Assembly: GCA_964489425.1 (NCBI GenBank)
Contig: CAZAYP010000002.1
Location: 158,596 to 222,595 of the forward strand
Length of the DNA: 64,000 bases
Source of the DNA: CAZAYP01 sp964489425 [NCBI: uncultured Verrucomicrobiota bacterium]
Lineage (GTDB): Bacteria > Verrucomicrobiota > Kiritimatiellia > RZYC01
Reading direction: 5' to 3'
This document shows positions 35,901-45,568 of the stretch, piece by piece. Position 1 is the first letter of the stretch. Each line of letters begins with the position of its first letter. Position numbers and translations under genes: made by a program. Below the pieces are notes generated by a model, which saw only the letters and a program-made list of their open reading frames with translations, searched no databases and was not told the DNA's origin.

Positions 35901-36817
35901 TTCATCTCGCGGATGGATTGGGCAGCGGCTTGGTTGTCAAACTCGCGCAACCCGGCAAAGAGCATGCCCAGGATGTCGCCTGCGGCATCCTTGATGGGCT
36001 GATAGGCCGTGACATACCACCCGTCCACAACAAATGCGCGGCCCACGAACGTTTCGCCCTTGAGCACCTGGGCAATCACGGGGTTGGCCGTACCGTCAGG
36101 GTTCACGGCCGGGATATAGGTGCCGATCGCCCGCTCGCCATCGGTCTTTTTAACCGTGGTGGCCACCCGCAGCATGTCGCCCTGCTTGTTCATCCGCTGG
36201 AAGATGGTGCACACCCCGCCCACCATTTTGGCGGCTTGGTCCACCAGGGGCACGGGCTTGTCAACGGCGCGGACTTGCCCGAGTTCCACCCCGCCCACCT
36301 GCAGCGCCGGCAGCGCCACGTTGGTCTCGGCCTTGGTCAACTGGTTGACCGCCGGCCACGAATACGACCCGCCGGAGTTGCTGATACCTCCAGCCTGGGA
36401 AAGAAGGTAGGTGGCCACGTTCAGGTTGTCGCGCACCTCGGACTCCAACAGGTTCTGCTCAACTCCACATGCCCTGGCAATGCCGGCCACGATGTATGCG
36501 CTGGCTGCCTCGGCTTGCTTGTTGAAAAGCTCATTGTTGCTCTCCAGGGCGCTGATATACGAAATCAGGCTGGGGGAAACGGCCAGGCGCGCCAGGTCGC
36601 GCCGGGCGTTCTCGGTCATGTTCTGCATGACCTGCAGATCAGAACCCGAGGCCCTGGTCATGATTTCCGTTTCCAGTTCCACCACGCTGTCGCTGCTGGT
36701 TTTCAAGGTGGTTCGACTGAATTCGTTGAACAGCTTCAAGCTCAATCCCGCCAGCAGCAGCAGGGGGATCACCACCAAAGCCAGACTGACCAAAGTTAAT
36801 TGTTTGCCAAGTTTCAT
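32927..36817 (-). CDS. Very large methyl-accepting chemotaxis protein, triple Cache and poly-HAMP
   Basis: 1296 residues. TM1 spans 8-28. A periplasmic sensor of ~590 residues with up to three Cache-type modules (about 110-290, 310-390, 410-600; e.g. [18 protein letters not shown] and [16 protein letters not shown]) precedes TM2 (624-646). Then come HAMP (648-700) and several further HAMP-like units, two of which are internal repeats ([20 protein letters not shown] and [20 protein letters not shown]). The signalling domain follows, with the hairpin tip [20 protein letters not shown] and [20 protein letters not shown]. It should pass signals to CheA/CheW, which are not in the window. It ends without a CheR pentapeptide. 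RBS AGGA precedes the ATG. Confidence 0.95.
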   Translation of the reverse strand: MKLGKQLTLVSLALVVIPLLLLAGLSLKLFNEFSRTTLKTSSDSVVELETEIMTRASGSDLQVMQNMTENARRDLARLAVSPSLISYISALESNNELFNKQAEAASAYIVAGIARACGVEQNLLESEVRDNLNVATYLLSQAGGISNSGGSYSWPAVNQLTKAETNVALPALQVGGVELGQVRAVDKPVPLVDQAAKMVGGVCTIFQRMNKQGDMLRVATTVKKTDGERAIGTYIPAVNPDGTANPVIAQVLKGETFVGRAFVVDGWYVTAYQPIKDAAGDILGMLFAGLREFDNQAAAQSIREMKVGTTGYVFILNSQGDVLLHPRPDLVGKNVIKDLNLPFQSVLTDRAENEYQSMLYTFEGMKKILTFTWFKPWDWIVCAGAPLKDFYDLDSARQLLVEDMQNLYDNGTVHVAGQARHLYAQIRFVDTKDQELVTIVNGTPAEKLNFKGDTDWFTATAGLKPGQVYYSPMELAKNTGKPELRMAMPVYEGSNFVGEVVINWDLQVPKELLATRVYGETGYAYLLNDKGVILIHPKYTMEDAHSLADPKYGALAELVNSKLIKGETGTGRYTFEGIEKLVAYVPWQIGEYRYCLVATCPTDEVMAGVQAMQREGQAETRKLVIAVLMLLALLAVVGGVVGVLFGRGVARPLSRAVALAEAIRLGDLSQRLGIRRRDEIGELGNALDTMAEGLAGKAALAESIARGDLSREAQLASERDVLGRAFAGMIRSLRQVMAVNSKTCAAQQAGEMQARSDLQGLEGAFADLAQGVNAALDSVLQPVNEAIGILNKYAHGDLGQEMRKLPGQQVVLTESLNNVRQTLLAITGQFKELAAAGERGDLAFRCRPDEFQGAYRDIVAIVNQTLQNILTPVQAGLDVIARQARGEFVRLDQPYTGDYEAIRQNINAVSDALLSITGQFENLARAMDAGDLSFRGQAEQYQGQYRKIVEIVNRALAAIAAPLNEAGTVLAAGAQQNLTVQVGGDYKGQLADLRDNINAMIGRLDHALSQVAQAVDQVHSGAQQISSASQSLSQGATEQAASLEEISSSMTQIASQTKTNAENAGQASQLAQAVRTRAEEGRQRMTDMVAAMGGITASSQQIAKIIKVIDDIAFQTNLLALNAAVEAARAGRHGKGFAVVADEVRNLAGRSAKAARETAELIEGSGKKVENGMAVAQTTAEALNGIVASIVKMTDLVGEIAAASNEQAQGVAQINQGLGQVDQVTQQNTANAEQTASASEELSGQAEQLQTMVAQFQLRGARGRALPAKTRPAALPGAGAADGEIISLDDQAYGQP

Positions 36818-36861
36818 CGGTATTCCTTATGGGCTCGAGATATTGCCAATTACGAGAGACG

Positions 36862-36890
36862 ATACTAACTGCTTGCCCGGCACAAGGCAA
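36862..36890 (-). promoter_or_regulatory. Promoter of the chemoreceptor gene
   Basis: On the minus strand TTGCCT (36885-36890) and TAGTAT (36862-36867) are spaced 17 bp apart. The -35 overlaps the foot of the 36886-36910 hairpin. Confidence 0.45.
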
Positions 36891-36910
36891 CGCGGATCTG
36901 GCGCGTTGCC
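36886..36910. terminator. Perfect 9-bp stem downstream of the giant repeat protein gene
   Basis: GGCAACGCG (36886-36894) pairs exactly with CGCGTTGCC (36902-36910), 40 bp past the stop of the 2775-residue gene. The minus strand lacks a U-run after the stem, so rho-independent termination is uncertain; it could instead be an operator for the chemoreceptor promoter it overlaps. Confidence 0.45.
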
Positions 36911-36949
36911 TGTGAAAATTTCTCTAACAAACGATCGGCGTGGGTTTGA

Positions 36950-39900
36950 TCAGCGGCCGACTTGCAGCTGGTAAAAGCTGTTGGTCAGCAGCTCAGGGCG
37001 CAGCTCGATGTAGGCCCCGCCGGTCATGTTGGAAGCCAGCGGCGTGTACCCGGCGCGCAGGTTGATGGTGCGGCCGAGCAGGTAGCGGCGGTCCGGTTGG
37101 TTGGGCCAGTTGATCCGGAATCCGCCGGATGCCGAAGGCCCGATGCCGGTGATGCACAGGTAGCTGCCCGGGTCCGTGGGGTCGGTGTTGGCCACGGACT
37201 CCTGCCACCCGGCCTGGCCGTCGCTGTCGGTGTCGGCCAGCGCCATCTCGTCGAGGTTGGTGGCGTCCGGATAGTAGTGGCGCAGCCACCAGGCCGGGGT
37301 CTGGTTGGTCACGAGGATCTCGCCGAACAGCGCGCCGAGGCTGCGGGGATAGGCGCTGGTGAACGCCAGTTGCGCGGCGGCCGGGATTTGGGTGTCGTTC
37401 GTGTTCCCGGTCCAGCCCTGGAACACGAACAGGTTGGTGTCCGTGACCGCGGCCAGGTGCACCACCGCGCCTTGCTCGACCCAGTTGGGGCCCACCGCCA
37501 CGGGGCCGGCGCTGAGCCCGGCATACACGCCGGTGACCGCGCCAAACCCGTTGGAGAGGATCTCCAGGTACCATTCCGGCCGCCAGCGCCACGTGATGCT
37601 GGAATCGGTGTCCAGAACAAAACTCATGACCGTGTTGGTGTCCTCGGCCGGCACGCTGCCGGACCCGGTGTAGCCATAGCAGAAGTACCGCGCCAAGCCG
37701 CTGACGGCCGGCGAATTGGTGACCCGGTTGGTGACCACCGAGTTCCATGGATACGCCGCCAGGCCGGGCGGCGGCACGGACTCGCTGCCGGAATAGTCCG
37801 TGCCCACGGACAGCGCGCGGGTCTGGGCCTGGAAGATCGCGTGGAGGGTGTGATTCGCCATGATGTTGCTGAACACGTAGTTGGTTGCCGTGTCGGCGGT
37901 GCCCAGATACAGGCCATCCACCACCCAGGCCACCTGGCAATGGCTGTTGGGCGCCAGGGTGAACTCCTGGGTGGCGCCGGGCCAGGCCAAAATCTCTCCG
38001 CTGGGCGTGAGCGTGCCGAGGTCCGGGTTTTCCACGGTCGCCGCGATCCGCGCCTGGTTGGTGCTGAACCGGGCCTCCAGGTAGCGCGGCTGGCTCATGG
38101 CCACGGTGATCTCCGGCTGGTTGGTGAGCGGCGCGGGCAGGTCGCCGATCCAGCCGTCGAACCGGTGCAGGGTGGCCGGGATGGCGCGCACGGTCACGTT
38201 GCTGCCGGCGTCGTGCCACCCGGAAGGCGCGCTCACGCTGCCGCCCGAACCGTTCGTCGCCTCGAGGCGATACTGTGAGATCCAGGTCCAGGTCAGGGTG
38301 GACGGGTTGGTGATCGTCATGAACACGCTCAGCCCGCTGCCTGCGGGCGGCACGCTGCCCGAGCCGGTCCAGCCGCGGCACACGTGCCGGGTGTCTTCGC
38401 CGTCGTACACGGTGCTGTTGGTGATGGCGCACATCTCGACCCGGCCAAAGTCGCCGGTGATCGTGCCGTCCGGTACGGCCATGCCGTGGGCGCTGTAGAT
38501 GGCCAGCACTGGCCGGTTGGTCGCGAACCACGCCACCAGGTCCCACGACTGGGTCATGCCGACGGGCAGGGGATTGGTGAGCATGAGCGGCGGCGGCGCA
38601 CCCTGCCAGTGGCTGAACAGGTGGCCCTCCGCGGCCCGGGCGACCACCTGCGTGGCCGTGCCCGCATCCAGCCACAGGTTGGTGGGCGCCACGCTGCCCA
38701 TGGCCCCGGGGTTGGCGTTGGCGCGGAGCTGGTACTGGGTCTTCCAGGTCCAGGTGAGGCTCGAATTCGCAGTCAGGCTCGTGATGGTGAGAAACGAAAC
38801 CGTGCCCGTGGGCGGCACGCTGCCCGTGCCGGACCAGCCGGTGAGCACGTACTGGGTCGGGCCCAACGTAAGCGGCGTGGCCTCGATCCAGCAGCTGATC
38901 GCGGCCCCAAAGTCGTAGTGGTTCGAGCCCGGCGCCGGGTGCGCCACGCCGAACGGCGACCGCACCACCAGGTCGAGGCTTTGGATGCGGTAGCCGGCGC
39001 TGAGCGCGCGCGGCCGGTCCATGACCAGGGTTAGCGGGTTGTCGTTGCTGGCCGCGGCCGGCACGTCGCCGGACCAGCCGGCGAACACCTGCCCGGTGGC
39101 CGGCCGGGCGGTGAGCGTGAAGCTGCGGCCGTAATCCCACCATCCGTTGCTGGCGCCGGACACGGTGCCGTACAGGGAGGTGGCCACGGCCAGCTCGAAG
39201 TTCGTGCGCCACAGCCAGGCCAGGGTGGCGTGGTTGGTGTGGGTCATCGCAAACCAGGTGTTGGACCCGGCGGCCGGCGCGTTGCCGATCAGGGTCCAGC
39301 CGGCGCACACATACTGCGTCCCGGCGCCCGCGCCGATCGGCGAGGCCAGCACCAGGTTGGTGAACACGAACCCGAACGGGTTGGTGTGGATGCCAACCGC
39401 CGGCGTGGTGCTGCCGTAAGCGGACGACACGGCCAGCACCGGCCGGCTGGTGGCGAAGTTGGCGACCACGGCGCAGGACTGGGTCATGAGCAGCGCCAGC
39501 GGATTGCTGTTGCTGGCGGTGCCGGCCACCCCGCGCCAGTGCAGGAACACGTTGCCGGTGCGGGGCGTGGCCGTGGCCGTGGCGTTGGACCCGGCATAAT
39601 ACCAGCCGCTGGTGTTGGCCTGGCTGACCAGGCCCCGGGCCGCGTCGGCCGAGGCGGCCGCCATCCGGTACTGGGTGCGCCACTGCCATTGCAGCAAGGA
39701 GTTGGTGCGGATGATGAGCAGGCCGGTGTTGGTGCCGGATCCCGTGGCCGGCACGCTGCCGCTGCCGGTCCAGCCGGCGCACACGGATTGGGTGGCCGCG
39801 CCAGCGTCCTGAAGCACGGGGTTGTTGGTGACCATGCCGATCCAGGCGCTGCCGTAAGGCACACTGTACAGGCCCGGCGCGGGGTCCACGGCCCCGGCCT

Positions 39901-42900
39901 GCGGGCTGACCACGATCAGTTCCAGGTTGTCCGCGGCGAACGCCGCGCGGATGGCGCGGCCCTGGTTCATGGTCACGGCCAGGGGATTGTTCATCTCGCC
40001 CGGGGCCACGTCGCCGGACCACCCGCTGAAATGGTACCCGTTGCTGGCCACGGCGCGCAGCGCGGTGACCTGCCCGTGCCGGTACCAGCCGTTGGTGGTC
40101 AATACCGCGCCGTTGCTGCCGGCGGTCGCCGTGAGCAGGTACTGGGTCGACCAGTTCCAGGCCAGCCCGGACTCCTCGAACAAGGTGAACGCGGCCGTGG
40201 TGTTGGTGCCTGTGGCGGGCAGGCTGCCGCTGCCGCCGGTCCAGCCCGCGCACACGAACTGGGTCGCGCCCCAGGTGAGCGGCGTGGCCACGTTGAACAC
40301 CTGGTTGGTGCCGTAATCCAGCCACGTGTCGCCGACGGGCGGCGTGGTGGCACTGTAGTCGCTGCGCACCGTCACCCGCACCGCCGCGTCGGTCACCATC
40401 ATGGCGGTGACGCTCCAGGACTGCGTGACCGCCAGCGCCAGCGGGTTCAGGTTGGAGACCGTGGCCGGCACGCCGGACCAGCCCAGGAACCGGTTGGTGG
40501 GCGCAGCGACGAGCACGAGGTTGGTGCCTGCCGGATACCAGCCGCTCGCGGGGGTGACCCCGCCGATGCCCACGGTCTGGATCCCGACCCAGTACTGCGT
40601 CTGCCAGAGCCAGGCAATGGTCGAATCATTGGTGAGCCGCAGCGGGCCGGTGTTGGTCGTCGCGCCTGCGGCGGGCACGCTGCCCGACCCGGCCCAGCCT
40701 GCGCCCATGTAGCGCGTGGTGCCTTGAGTAAAAGGCGAATTGGTCACGTCGAGCGTGACCGTGCTGCCATAGGCATAGCGGTGGGTTCCCACGGGCGGCC
40801 GGGGCCCTCCGAACGGGCTGGCCACGGTTAAGCTGAGCGAGGTGCTGGAGAAGTGGGCGGTCACGGTACGCGGCTGGGTCATGGCCAGCGCGACCGGGTT
40901 GCTGGCGGCGGATCCGGCCGGCACGTCGCCGGCCCAGTACAAGAAGAGGTTGCCAGGCTCGGGCACGGCCTGCAGGGTCACGTTGCTGGCCGCCGGGAAC
41001 CAGCCGCTGGAGATCGGCGCCACGGTGCCCGCTCCATCCGTTTGGGCCTGGAGCAGGAACTGGGTGGACCAGAGCCAGGCCACCTGCGAGTTGGTGGTCA
41101 GGGTGAAGCTGTTGCTCGTGGCGGCGCCGCTGGCCGGCACGTTGCCGGACCCCAACCATCCGCCGCACGCGTAGCGGATGCCTTCGGTGCCGGCCGCATA
41201 ATTGGAGACCAGGCAGGCGATGGCCGTCCCGCTGAAATACTCGTGGTGGCCGACGGCGGGCTCGGGCGAGTCAAACTCGCTGGCCACGGAGAGGACGTGG
41301 TAGTCGTTGGTGAACATGGCCAGGACCACGGTGTCCTGGCGGACATTCGTCAGCGTGCAGGTCATGGAATAGAGGTTGGTCAACCCCCACTCTTCAACGC
41401 CGACTTGGATCAGGTCGATCCGGGCGTTGACGGCGGCGCGGACCTGGAACGAGGCGCTGCCGCCGGGCGTGACCACGACCACGTTGCTGGGGGTGATCGT
41501 GCCGTTGCCCACGGCCACGGGCGTGAGGCGGATGTAATTGGTGCTGAAGCGCGCCACCAGGTTCCACGCCTGCGTGACCACCAGGGCCAGCGGGTTGTTG
41601 CTGGCCATGGTCGCGGGGCCGCCGGACCAGGCCTCGAATTTGTAGATGTCCCCGGCCGTGGCTGTGACCCGCACGGTGGTCCCGGCATCGTACCAGGCGT
41701 TGGACGGCGCCCGGGCCACGCTGCCGCGGAGCGGATCGTCCGGCGCCGCATCCACGCGGTACTGCGGCCGCCAGGTCCAGGTGATCGCCGAATGCTGGGT
41801 GATCGTGATGGGCCCGGTGTTGGTGCTGCTGCCCGAGGCGGGCACGTCACCGCTGCCGGTCCAGCCGGAGCAGAGGAACTGGGTCCAGGCGCCATGCGCG
41901 ACGGGCGAGCCGCGCGCCAGGCAGTTGGTGACCGTGCCGGCATAGAGCACGTGGCCGCCGGCGGGGGGCAGGGGATCGCCATACGCGCTGGCCACGCGCA
42001 GGGTATACACGTTGGGCTCAAAGTAGGCACTGATGCCGTGGTCGCTGGCCACGGCGCGGAACACGTAGGCGTTGCTGGCGCCGATGCCTGCGCCGTCCAC
42101 CTCCACGCGGTGGATGCGGTAGAGCGGGTCCGGTGTCACGGCAAACGCCTGGTCCGCGCTGAAGGCCACTTTGATGGCGCCGGCCGGCGATATGACCCCG
42201 CCGGCATACGCGGTCGCGGCAATGGTGAACGAGAGGTTGGTGAACCGCGCCATGACCGCGCGGCCCTGGTCGGCGGCGAGCGCCAGCGGGTTGTCCAGCT
42301 CCTGCCCGGCCGGCACGTCACCACTCCAGCCGGCGAACATGTAGCGCGCCGCCGGCGCGGCCGTCACCGTGACCGCGGCGCCGAGATCAAACCAGGCATT
42401 GGAGAATGCCACGCTGCCGTTGGGCCCGCTGGTGACGGTGATCCAGAACTGCGTTTTCCACAGCCAGTTGATGGCCGAGTCCGCCCCCAGCACAAAGGCG
42501 CCGGTGTTCGTGCCGGCCCCGTTGGTGGGTACGCTGCCGCTGCCGGTCCAGCCGAGCAGGACCTGCTGCGTGGCGCCGGCGCGGGCGGGCGTGCCGCGCA
42601 TCTGGCAGTCGAGCGTGGTGAACGAAACCAGGTCATGATGGCCCGCGGCGGGTACCGCGGTGCCGTGGGGGCTGCCGACGTCGAGGGCCAGCGTGCCGAC
42701 GGCGAACTCGGCATACACGGTGCGGTTTGAGGTAATGTTGGTTAACAGCAGGGCGTTGGTGGCCCCGATGGACACGCCGTCGACCTGGACATCATAGACC
42801 CGGTAGCCGGGGTCCGGCGCGATGGCGAGGCCCAGGTCGGCACCGTAGTTCACCGGGGTTGCACCGGCCGGGGCAATCGATCCGTGGTTGCCGGCAATGG

Positions 42901-45277
42901 CATACACGGTGGGGCGGTAGGTCTTGAATTCCGCGCGCACCTGCAGGGGCTGGCCCAGCGCGACGATCAGCGGGTTGGTATAGATCTGGTCCGGCGCCAG
43001 CGTGCCTTCCTCGACATCCCACCCGTAGAACTGGTACCCGCCCGCGGGCACGGCGGCCACGGTGACCAGGTCGCCGGCCGCGTGCCAGCCGTTGGCGGCC
43101 GTCACCGCGCCTTGCGCCGGCGCGGCCGACGCCGCATTGAGCATGTACTGGGTGGTCCAGAGCCAGGTGATGGTGGAGTCGTTGGTCATGACCACGGCAT
43201 CGCCGGTGGTGTTGGTGGCGCCGGAAGCCGGCACGCTGCCTGTGCCGCGCCAGCCGGTGCAGGGGTACCGCGTGGACCCCGCGACCACGGGCGCGTCGGG
43301 GACCGCGCAGGCCACCACCTGGCCGCCGGTCTGCGTGCTGTACCCGGCCGGCGGCACGGGGTGTCCGCGCTCGCTGCTGACGCCGAGCGAGAACATCTGC
43401 GGTTCAAAGTACGCGTGCAGCGCGTGGTCGGCCTGCACGTTGGCAAAGGTCTGTACGGTGGCCGCATTGGTGTACCGTCCGTCGATCACCACGCGCGCAA
43501 TGCAATGGCCCGGTGCCGGAACTACCGCCAAAGTGCAGGTCCCGCCGTGCTCGATTTGCGCGCTGAGGGGGTCCACCTGGCCGGACCCGCTGATGGTTGC
43601 GGTCAACGTGTACACGCGCAGCGCGAACCGCGCCGAGAGGTCGCGCGCCTCCGTGATTTCAAGGTGCAGCGGGTTGTCCAACTGGTTGGAGGCCGGCACG
43701 CCCTGCCACTCGAAAAACCGGTAGCCGGTGGCCGGCGTCGCCGTGACGGTCAGTTGCGTGTGGGCCGGCCGCCAGGCGCTGGGCTGGTCCACGTAACCGT
43801 GTTCCGCTGCGCTGACCGCCACCCAGAACTGCGTTTCCCAGTTCCAGGTGACCGCGCTGTCGTTGGTCAGGATGAAGAGCGGCGTCAGCGTGTCGGCGCC
43901 GCTGGCGATGCTGCCACTGCCGGTCCACCCGCGGCAGACGTACTGGGTGGTGCCGGTCATGTCCGGGGAGTTGGATACCCCGCACTGGACCTGCGATCCA
44001 CGGGCATGGCGGTTGGTCGCCACGGGCTGCGCCACGGGCCGCAACGGCCCGAGCCCGGCGGTCGCGCTGTTGGACCAGCAGGCCACCTCGTTCAGCGGTG
44101 CGGAAGCTGTGACCAGGTCGGGGAACGGGCTGCCCAGGATGTCCATAGCGAGGAGGGCCGTCGGGCCGAAATAGTCAGCGGCCACCACGTGCTTGAGCCA
44201 GTTCGTTCCCGTGCCGCCGAGATTCTCCCACCAGGCGACCTGGTTGCCGTCATACGCCGTGGCGGCCACGTCCATGAACCCGTCTTGGTTGATGTCCGCG
44301 CCGACCACGGCAAAGGCGCCCGGCAGCGCGGTGTCGATCCAGCGCGTCGGGCCGAAGGCGCCTGCGCCCTGGTTGGGCCACCAGGCCAGGCGGCCCTGCG
44401 CGTACGCGGCCGCGACCACGTCCGGCCGGCTGTCGCCATTGAGGTCGGCCAGCGCGATGGCGTTGGCGCCGTCGATGTTCGTGGCCAGGGGCACGGCGGT
44501 CCAGCTGGTGCCGGCGCCGTTGTTGTTGAGCCAGCACTGGACCGTGTCGCCGTAGAATGCCGCGCCGGCCAGGTCCGTGTCGCCGTCCGCGTCCAGGTCG
44601 CCGCAGGCCACGGCCGCGGCGCCGCGGAACCCGGCCGCGACCAGGTTGGTGCGCCAGGCCTGGCCGGTGCCGGCCAGGTTATCGTACCAGCGGATCTCGT
44701 GGGCGTTGAACGCGGCCGCCGCGACATCCGTCCAGGCGTTGGTGTTGAGGCGGCCGCTGGCCACGGCATAGGCGCCACTGCAGGTGCCGGAGATGGCCCA
44801 CCGAGTCCAACCCGTCGCGCCGTTCTGCCACCAGGCCACGCTATGGTCCAGGTAGCCCGCCGCCACGATGTCCGGGTTGCCATCGGCGTTGATGTCCGCC
44901 GCGGCCACCGCGTGCGCCCCGCGGACGTTGGTCGCCAGGGTCTGGGCCGGCCAGGCCGACCCCGTGGCCGGCTGCGACCACAGCCGCAGGGCATTAGCCT
45001 GGTAGCCCGCGGCCACGATTTCCAGTCCCTGGTTGGTGGTGAAATCCGCCGCCGCCAGGCTGTACGGTTGACCAAAGTTAGTCGCCAGCGTTGATTTATA
45101 AAAGTTGACGGCGGTGATCTCGGTGGCGGCCACGACCGGCGCGCCGTGCGCGCACTCGATGCGCAGGGTGTTGGTGGTCACCTGGCCATGCGCGCTTGAC
45201 CCGGCCACGGCCACGGCCGCCGCCAGGACCAGCCAGGCCCGCCGTTGTGACGCATCAGGCTGTAATACGGGTTTCAT
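36950..45277 (-). CDS. Giant secreted protein: FG-GAP propeller plus 12 InlB-B-type repeats
   Basis: 2775 residues. The signal peptide (AWLVLAAAVAVAGSSAHG) is followed by a seven-unit FG-GAP/VCBS-type beta-propeller (about 60-420), with D-x-[DN]-x-D-x-x-P-D motifs such as DINADGNPDIVAAGY and DLDADGDTDLAGAAF. About 12 long repeats follow, each roughly 175 residues, built from a block CxGWTGSGSVPASG...NTG...SxxxWxWxTQY, a Divergent-InlB-B-repeat block (F-x-G-W-S-G-D-V-P...N-P-L...) and short beta pieces. The C-terminal part has a thrombospondin-3-like D-x-D-x-D-G (LADTDSDGQAGWQE) and a final domain INWPNQPDRRYLLG...FYQLQVGR. It is likely an extracellular adhesin or surface fibre. The promoter appears to give an almost leaderless transcript. 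Confidence 0.92.
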   Translation of the reverse strand: MKPVLQPDASQRRAWLVLAAAVAVAGSSAHGQVTTNTLRIECAHGAPVVAATEITAVNFYKSTLATNFGQPYSLAAADFTTNQGLEIVAAGYQANALRLWSQPATGSAWPAQTLATNVRGAHAVAAADINADGNPDIVAAGYLDHSVAWWQNGATGWTRWAISGTCSGAYAVASGRLNTNAWTDVAAAAFNAHEIRWYDNLAGTGQAWRTNLVAAGFRGAAAVACGDLDADGDTDLAGAAFYGDTVQCWLNNNGAGTSWTAVPLATNIDGANAIALADLNGDSRPDVVAAAYAQGRLAWWPNQGAGAFGPTRWIDTALPGAFAVVGADINQDGFMDVAATAYDGNQVAWWENLGGTGTNWLKHVVAADYFGPTALLAMDILGSPFPDLVTASAPLNEVACWSNSATAGLGPLRPVAQPVATNRHARGSQVQCGVSNSPDMTGTTQYVCRGWTGSGSIASGADTLTPLFILTNDSAVTWNWETQFWVAVSAAEHGYVDQPSAWRPAHTQLTVTATPATGYRFFEWQGVPASNQLDNPLHLEITEARDLSARFALRVYTLTATISGSGQVDPLSAQIEHGGTCTLAVVPAPGHCIARVVIDGRYTNAATVQTFANVQADHALHAYFEPQMFSLGVSSERGHPVPPAGYSTQTGGQVVACAVPDAPVVAGSTRYPCTGWRGTGSVPASGATNTTGDAVVMTNDSTITWLWTTQYMLNAASAAPAQGAVTAANGWHAAGDLVTVAAVPAGGYQFYGWDVEEGTLAPDQIYTNPLIVALGQPLQVRAEFKTYRPTVYAIAGNHGSIAPAGATPVNYGADLGLAIAPDPGYRVYDVQVDGVSIGATNALLLTNITSNRTVYAEFAVGTLALDVGSPHGTAVPAAGHHDLVSFTTLDCQMRGTPARAGATQQVLLGWTGSGSVPTNGAGTNTGAFVLGADSAINWLWKTQFWITVTSGPNGSVAFSNAWFDLGAAVTVTAAPAARYMFAGWSGDVPAGQELDNPLALAADQGRAVMARFTNLSFTIAATAYAGGVISPAGAIKVAFSADQAFAVTPDPLYRIHRVEVDGAGIGASNAYVFRAVASDHGISAYFEPNVYTLRVASAYGDPLPPAGGHVLYAGTVTNCLARGSPVAHGAWTQFLCSGWTGSGDVPASGSSTNTGPITITQHSAITWTWRPQYRVDAAPDDPLRGSVARAPSNAWYDAGTTVRVTATAGDIYKFEAWSGGPATMASNNPLALVVTQAWNLVARFSTNYIRLTPVAVGNGTITPSNVVVVTPGGSASFQVRAAVNARIDLIQVGVEEWGLTNLYSMTCTLTNVRQDTVVLAMFTNDYHVLSVASEFDSPEPAVGHHEYFSGTAIACLVSNYAAGTEGIRYACGGWLGSGNVPASGAATSNSFTLTTNSQVAWLWSTQFLLQAQTDGAGTVAPISSGWFPAASNVTLQAVPEPGNLFLYWAGDVPAGSAASNPVALAMTQPRTVTAHFSSTSLSLTVASPFGGPRPPVGTHRYAYGSTVTLDVTNSPFTQGTTRYMGAGWAGSGSVPAAGATTNTGPLRLTNDSTIAWLWQTQYWVGIQTVGIGGVTPASGWYPAGTNLVLVAAPTNRFLGWSGVPATVSNLNPLALAVTQSWSVTAMMVTDAAVRVTVRSDYSATTPPVGDTWLDYGTNQVFNVATPLTWGATQFVCAGWTGGSGSLPATGTNTTAAFTLFEESGLAWNWSTQYLLTATAGSNGAVLTTNGWYRHGQVTALRAVASNGYHFSGWSGDVAPGEMNNPLAVTMNQGRAIRAAFAADNLELIVVSPQAGAVDPAPGLYSVPYGSAWIGMVTNNPVLQDAGAATQSVCAGWTGSGSVPATGSGTNTGLLIIRTNSLLQWQWRTQYRMAAASADAARGLVSQANTSGWYYAGSNATATATPRTGNVFLHWRGVAGTASNSNPLALLMTQSCAVVANFATSRPVLAVSSAYGSTTPAVGIHTNPFGFVFTNLVLASPIGAGAGTQYVCAGWTLIGNAPAAGSNTWFAMTHTNHATLAWLWRTNFELAVATSLYGTVSGASNGWWDYGRSFTLTARPATGQVFAGWSGDVPAAASNDNPLTLVMDRPRALSAGYRIQSLDLVVRSPFGVAHPAPGSNHYDFGAAISCWIEATPLTLGPTQYVLTGWSGTGSVPPTGTVSFLTITSLTANSSLTWTWKTQYQLRANANPGAMGSVAPTNLWLDAGTATQVVARAAEGHLFSHWQGAPPPLMLTNPLPVGMTQSWDLVAWFATNRPVLAIYSAHGMAVPDGTITGDFGRVEMCAITNSTVYDGEDTRHVCRGWTGSGSVPPAGSGLSVFMTITNPSTLTWTWISQYRLEATNGSGGSVSAPSGWHDAGSNVTVRAIPATLHRFDGWIGDLPAPLTNQPEITVAMSQPRYLEARFSTNQARIAATVENPDLGTLTPSGEILAWPGATQEFTLAPNSHCQVAWVVDGLYLGTADTATNYVFSNIMANHTLHAIFQAQTRALSVGTDYSGSESVPPPGLAAYPWNSVVTNRVTNSPAVSGLARYFCYGYTGSGSVPAEDTNTVMSFVLDTDSSITWRWRPEWYLEILSNGFGAVTGVYAGLSAGPVAVGPNWVEQGAVVHLAAVTDTNLFVFQGWTGNTNDTQIPAAAQLAFTSAYPRSLGALFGEILVTNQTPAWWLRHYYPDATNLDEMALADTDSDGQAGWQESVANTDPTDPGSYLCITGIGPSASGGFRINWPNQPDRRYLLGRTINLRAGYTPLASNMTGGAYIELRPELLTNSFYQLQVGR

Positions 45278-45286
45278 GGGTATATA

Positions 45287-45315
45287 ATAGTACTATGGCG
45301 CCAAAACGCCTGCAA
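45287..45315 (-). promoter_or_regulatory. Promoter of the giant gene, nearly leaderless
   Basis: On the minus strand TTGCAG (45310-45315) and TACTAT (45287-45292) have a 17-bp spacer. Only nine bases lie between the -10 and ATG 45277, and no Shine-Dalgarno is present, so transcription would start at or within a few bases of the ATG. Confidence 0.5.
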
Positions 45316-45458
45316 GCCGGCACAAGCCGGGCATACGTCTCGCCAAGACCAAATATTGCCGCAATGCATCGGGAAATCAGGCACATCGGCAGGCAAGCAA
45401 TATGGATGCCAGCACGCGTTCGCCGCGGGCCGCGTCTTGCGTCGGGGCCGGTCGGCGC

Positions 45459-45487
45459 TTGACGGTTGGCGATCCCCGGGGATAATG
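45459..45487 (+). promoter_or_regulatory. Promoter of the 171-residue membrane protein gene
   Basis: TTGACG (45459-45464) and ATAATG (45482-45487) are 17 bp apart, about 80 bp before ATG 45569. The rest of 45278-45568 has no supported ORF. Confidence 0.55.
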
Positions 45488-45568
45488 GGGCGCCATGAAA
45501 TGAGGCTCGAAGGAAGATCGTCGGGGCGCGGCCCGCGAAGGAACCCGTACAACTGGGAAGGAGTCGTT

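Noticed and set aside
36962-45094. Several long plus-strand frames and a 1110-codon alternative frame over the giant gene
   Set aside because: They follow from the repeated high-GC coding of the minus-strand gene and lack domains or RBS.
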